From Nautilus pompilius (taxonomy: Eukaryota; Mollusca; Cephalopoda; Nautilida; Nautilidae): DNA of 64,000 nucleotides. This document shows, piece by piece, positions 61,663-64,000 of the stretch. The translations under genes and the position numbers were made by a program. The notes under the pieces were generated by a model. It had not been told where the DNA came from. It made no database searches and worked only from the letters and a program-made list of their open reading frames with translations. The stretch spans positions 98,501 to 162,500 of the forward strand of contig JACATO010002140.1 of assembly GCA_018389105.1 (NCBI GenBank). Direction: 5' to 3'. Numbering within the stretch: position 1 is the first letter of the stretch; the number at the start of each line of letters is the position of its first letter.

Positions 61663-64000
61663 AACAGTTTATACTTTCAAATCAACATTCAACATTGGCC
61701 ATTAGAAGATAGAAATTTTATAATGATATTTTTCCAGGTTTGAGTGATTCATCAAATCATATATTAGAAAACGCAGACAATACCAGTGAATTTGTTCAAC
61801 TTTTACAAAAGAAAATGGTTTAATTAAGGTTTAAAACTTCCTGTCCCCTCTGACCTTCTTATATTCAGATTCCATATCCAGTCAGACCTTCCAACCGCAA
61901 TCGGTCATCGCTGTTTCCGTGTCGAACTTCTCACCTAACGTTTTCGCACGATTGCCTTAAGTTTTACGAACCATTATAATTTGAAAAAAAAAGTTTCTTA
62001 CTGAATTCAAGTTAAAAAAATAGACTAAAATTCATCATTTGGCCTTTTTCTACCAAATAAAAGAAGGGTAGATTCTCGATCCCTAAATCATGTTCTCCTA
62101 AGTAGCCTCCCTCTTTTTTCTCTAACAGTAAAATAAAAAGTCACTACATTTATTTAACTGAGCGCAACGATCGAAACGTCTCCTTTATCATCGATACGAC
62201 TTTATTATCCCTCATATTTAACGTTATGCAATTTCTTTTATCATTAATGCCATCAAATGATTTCCGCCTGAAGATGCTTTTGGGGTTCTTTAAGTTAATA
62301 AAGAAGTAGAGATAAAACTTCTCCCGGTGTGATAATCATTAGAACTGTACAATTTTAAAATGAAATCGTGTAGCAGGTACCCGTGTCCGTTATTACCCGT
62401 GACAGAACTTCCCATTTCCGGAAAAGGAAATTAAAATGGAGCTCGCAATAACCAGATCAATGCGGTTTACTTTGACGATAAGAAATAAAAAAGGTTTTGA
62501 CATTTCCATATAAAGTCAATTCCCAACGGCGAGTAGCGGATCCGTTTTAACTGAAAGAACCTGAAACAGACGACACCCGTTAATAAACCACGGATGGATG
62601 CCATGACGTTCCCCAACTCTAATGGAACGTGTTCCTGCCGTTTTCGAAATTAACTAATAGATCAAAGTGGACAATTCGATTGCAGAATGACATCACACAT
62701 TGCTGCAAAATCGATAAATGATACGATTGTCAATCCCTTGGGTATCGATCTCATATTCGGCCTGTCTCGCATTCATGACAGACTTATTTAATAGAAGAGT
62801 GAATGCACTTATGGCAAGGTTCAAGCCAATATTTATACCCCAATTCACTATTGTACGTGCGCCTTGCAAAATAAGCGCGGATGATGGGGAACGTATAATA
62901 TAATAATTGCCAACCGCAAAATAGATAGAAAAATGAATAATTAAATATGTATTTAACTCTTCATGATCCTTTGTATCATAGTAAGCAAAAAACTACGTGT
63001 AGCTAGGCTGGGAAGTAGTAAAACGTCTAACGCTGAACTAATCAATTTAATAACTCGCATTAGGTCTTATTAAAATTTTCTTGTCCCTTTACAACTGATT
63101 ATCCAAGATCATTGGAAACAGTTATTCATTAACGCTATCTCATTGACAAGTTTCGGTGGAGATAGTCTTTCTTCGTGATATATTATGATTTCTGATCATA
63201 AAATATTAATTAAATTATTTTATGTTTTAATTTAGTTATTACAAGAAGGCAGGGATCCGTCATATCTTATAGGGGGCCCTAAAGAAAGGAAAACTTCTTC
63301 CAGTGTGGTTCTGAGACTCCGTGTTTAAACCTTGGCAGCTCTGATATAAAACATTAACTACTAAAGTTAATTACTCTATAAAGTTATATAAAAGAGACGA
63401 TTTTGTTCTCTGGAAACCATTTTGTTACTAACCAGAGTGATATTGCACTGCTTTTCCATAACAATTTGGTCACTCTTCCAAAAAAGTGATGTATCTCACC
63501 GAAATGTACATACCGGACATGTGACTTTTTAAAGAAAATGATCATGTATACGCTGGAGGTCTACGTGGAAAGCAAAAGGGTCTTGCGATATTTCCGTTTA
63601 TCCGAAACTGTGGGGGCAAATTCAACGAATGATTGCCTAAAGTCTCGCCATTTCTCGAGAATCAGTGCTCATTATTATTATTTATCTAGAAAAACGTCAG
63701 TGGACCACACTCATCGTCATCATCTCTTGACACTGCGTTTGCAAGAGAAGTTAGCCAGAGACCTGTTTTGAATCATATACAACCACATAGGTGTTTAGCC
63801 CATCGAAACTATTTTTTGTCCAAAATGTACAAAACATTTCGTAAGATCCTCTTCGTCGTGTTTAGGTTTAAAAAATTCTTATATGGATGTTGCATATGTG
63901 CTTGATGACTTTAAAATAACCTTATATTCTCTATTCTTAGCTTACGGTCAAGTATAAAAACTTGGAAGTCCCAATTCTGAAGAGATGCATTTCCATTTTA
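61663..64000. other. AT-rich non-coding stretch to the window end
   Basis: No gene, repeat family or splice-flanked exon was recognised. The frames at 62718-62903 and 63538-63771 are short and domainless. Confidence 0.5.

Noticed and set aside
1-64000. LTR or other capsid- or envelope-bearing elements
   Set aside because: No long direct repeats, primer-binding sites or recognisable element proteins of that kind were seen on either strand.

Overview
The window looks like gene-poor animal DNA. It is AT-rich, has no bacterial-style gene packing, carries one recognisable spliced host exon, and is full of microsatellites and decayed transposons. I lean towards a mollusc, probably a gastropod. The reasons are the mix of tRNA-derived SINEs, Tigger/pogo, hAT and Tc1-like elements, the many CT/GA microsatellites, and recurring AAGGGAGATAA-type motifs. 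No single marker proves this, and no database search was possible.

Host gene content. The only host coding sequence I can support is on the minus strand at 6420-6849. It is the first coding exon of a secreted TGF-beta superfamily ligand (BMP/GDF/nodal type), with a signal peptide, an acidic tyrosine-rich tandem repeat and the start of the conserved prodomain, ending at a clean phase-1 splice donor. The rest of the gene, including the mature ligand, should lie beyond position 1, so 1-6419 is read as part of its first intron. The GC-rich flank at 6850-7570 is the likely 5' UTR and promoter side.

Mobile elements. (a) A deleted Tigger/pogo element at 42569-44139 has a TA target duplication and a broken transposase. 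(b) A non-autonomous hAT element at 58011-59058 has a perfect 8-bp target duplication. (c) A separate hAT (ZBED5/GTF2IRD2-like) transposase fragment lies at 38029-38340. (d) A heavily decayed Tc1-like transposase lies at 27723-28510. (e) Four copies of one Tc1/mariner-type MITE family lie near 16.3, 52.1, 59.8 and 60.9 kb. (f) Two LINE-type C-terminal fragments, each with an R-P-D-like nuclease motif region, lie at 31119-31460 and 50113-50420. (g) Several tRNA-derived SINE copies lie near 2.3, 5.1, 25.0 and 26.5 kb, with weaker ones near 0.3 and 61.4 kb.

Tandem DNA. The most striking array is seven head-to-tail copies of a 104-bp unit at 56717-57444, identical except for one two-state site. 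A degenerate ~44-bp array follows a SINE-like head at 61489-61662. Compound trinucleotide microsatellites with the same AAT-then-AAG order occur at 19.0, 22.35 and 49.8 kb.

The remaining sequence is AT-rich non-coding DNA whose short open frames are about what chance gives. I found no rRNA, CRISPR array, operon or LTR element. No wholly new system stood out. The 104-bp array, the sulfotyrosine-like prodomain repeat, the MITE family and the two LINE nuclease fragments are the best leads.
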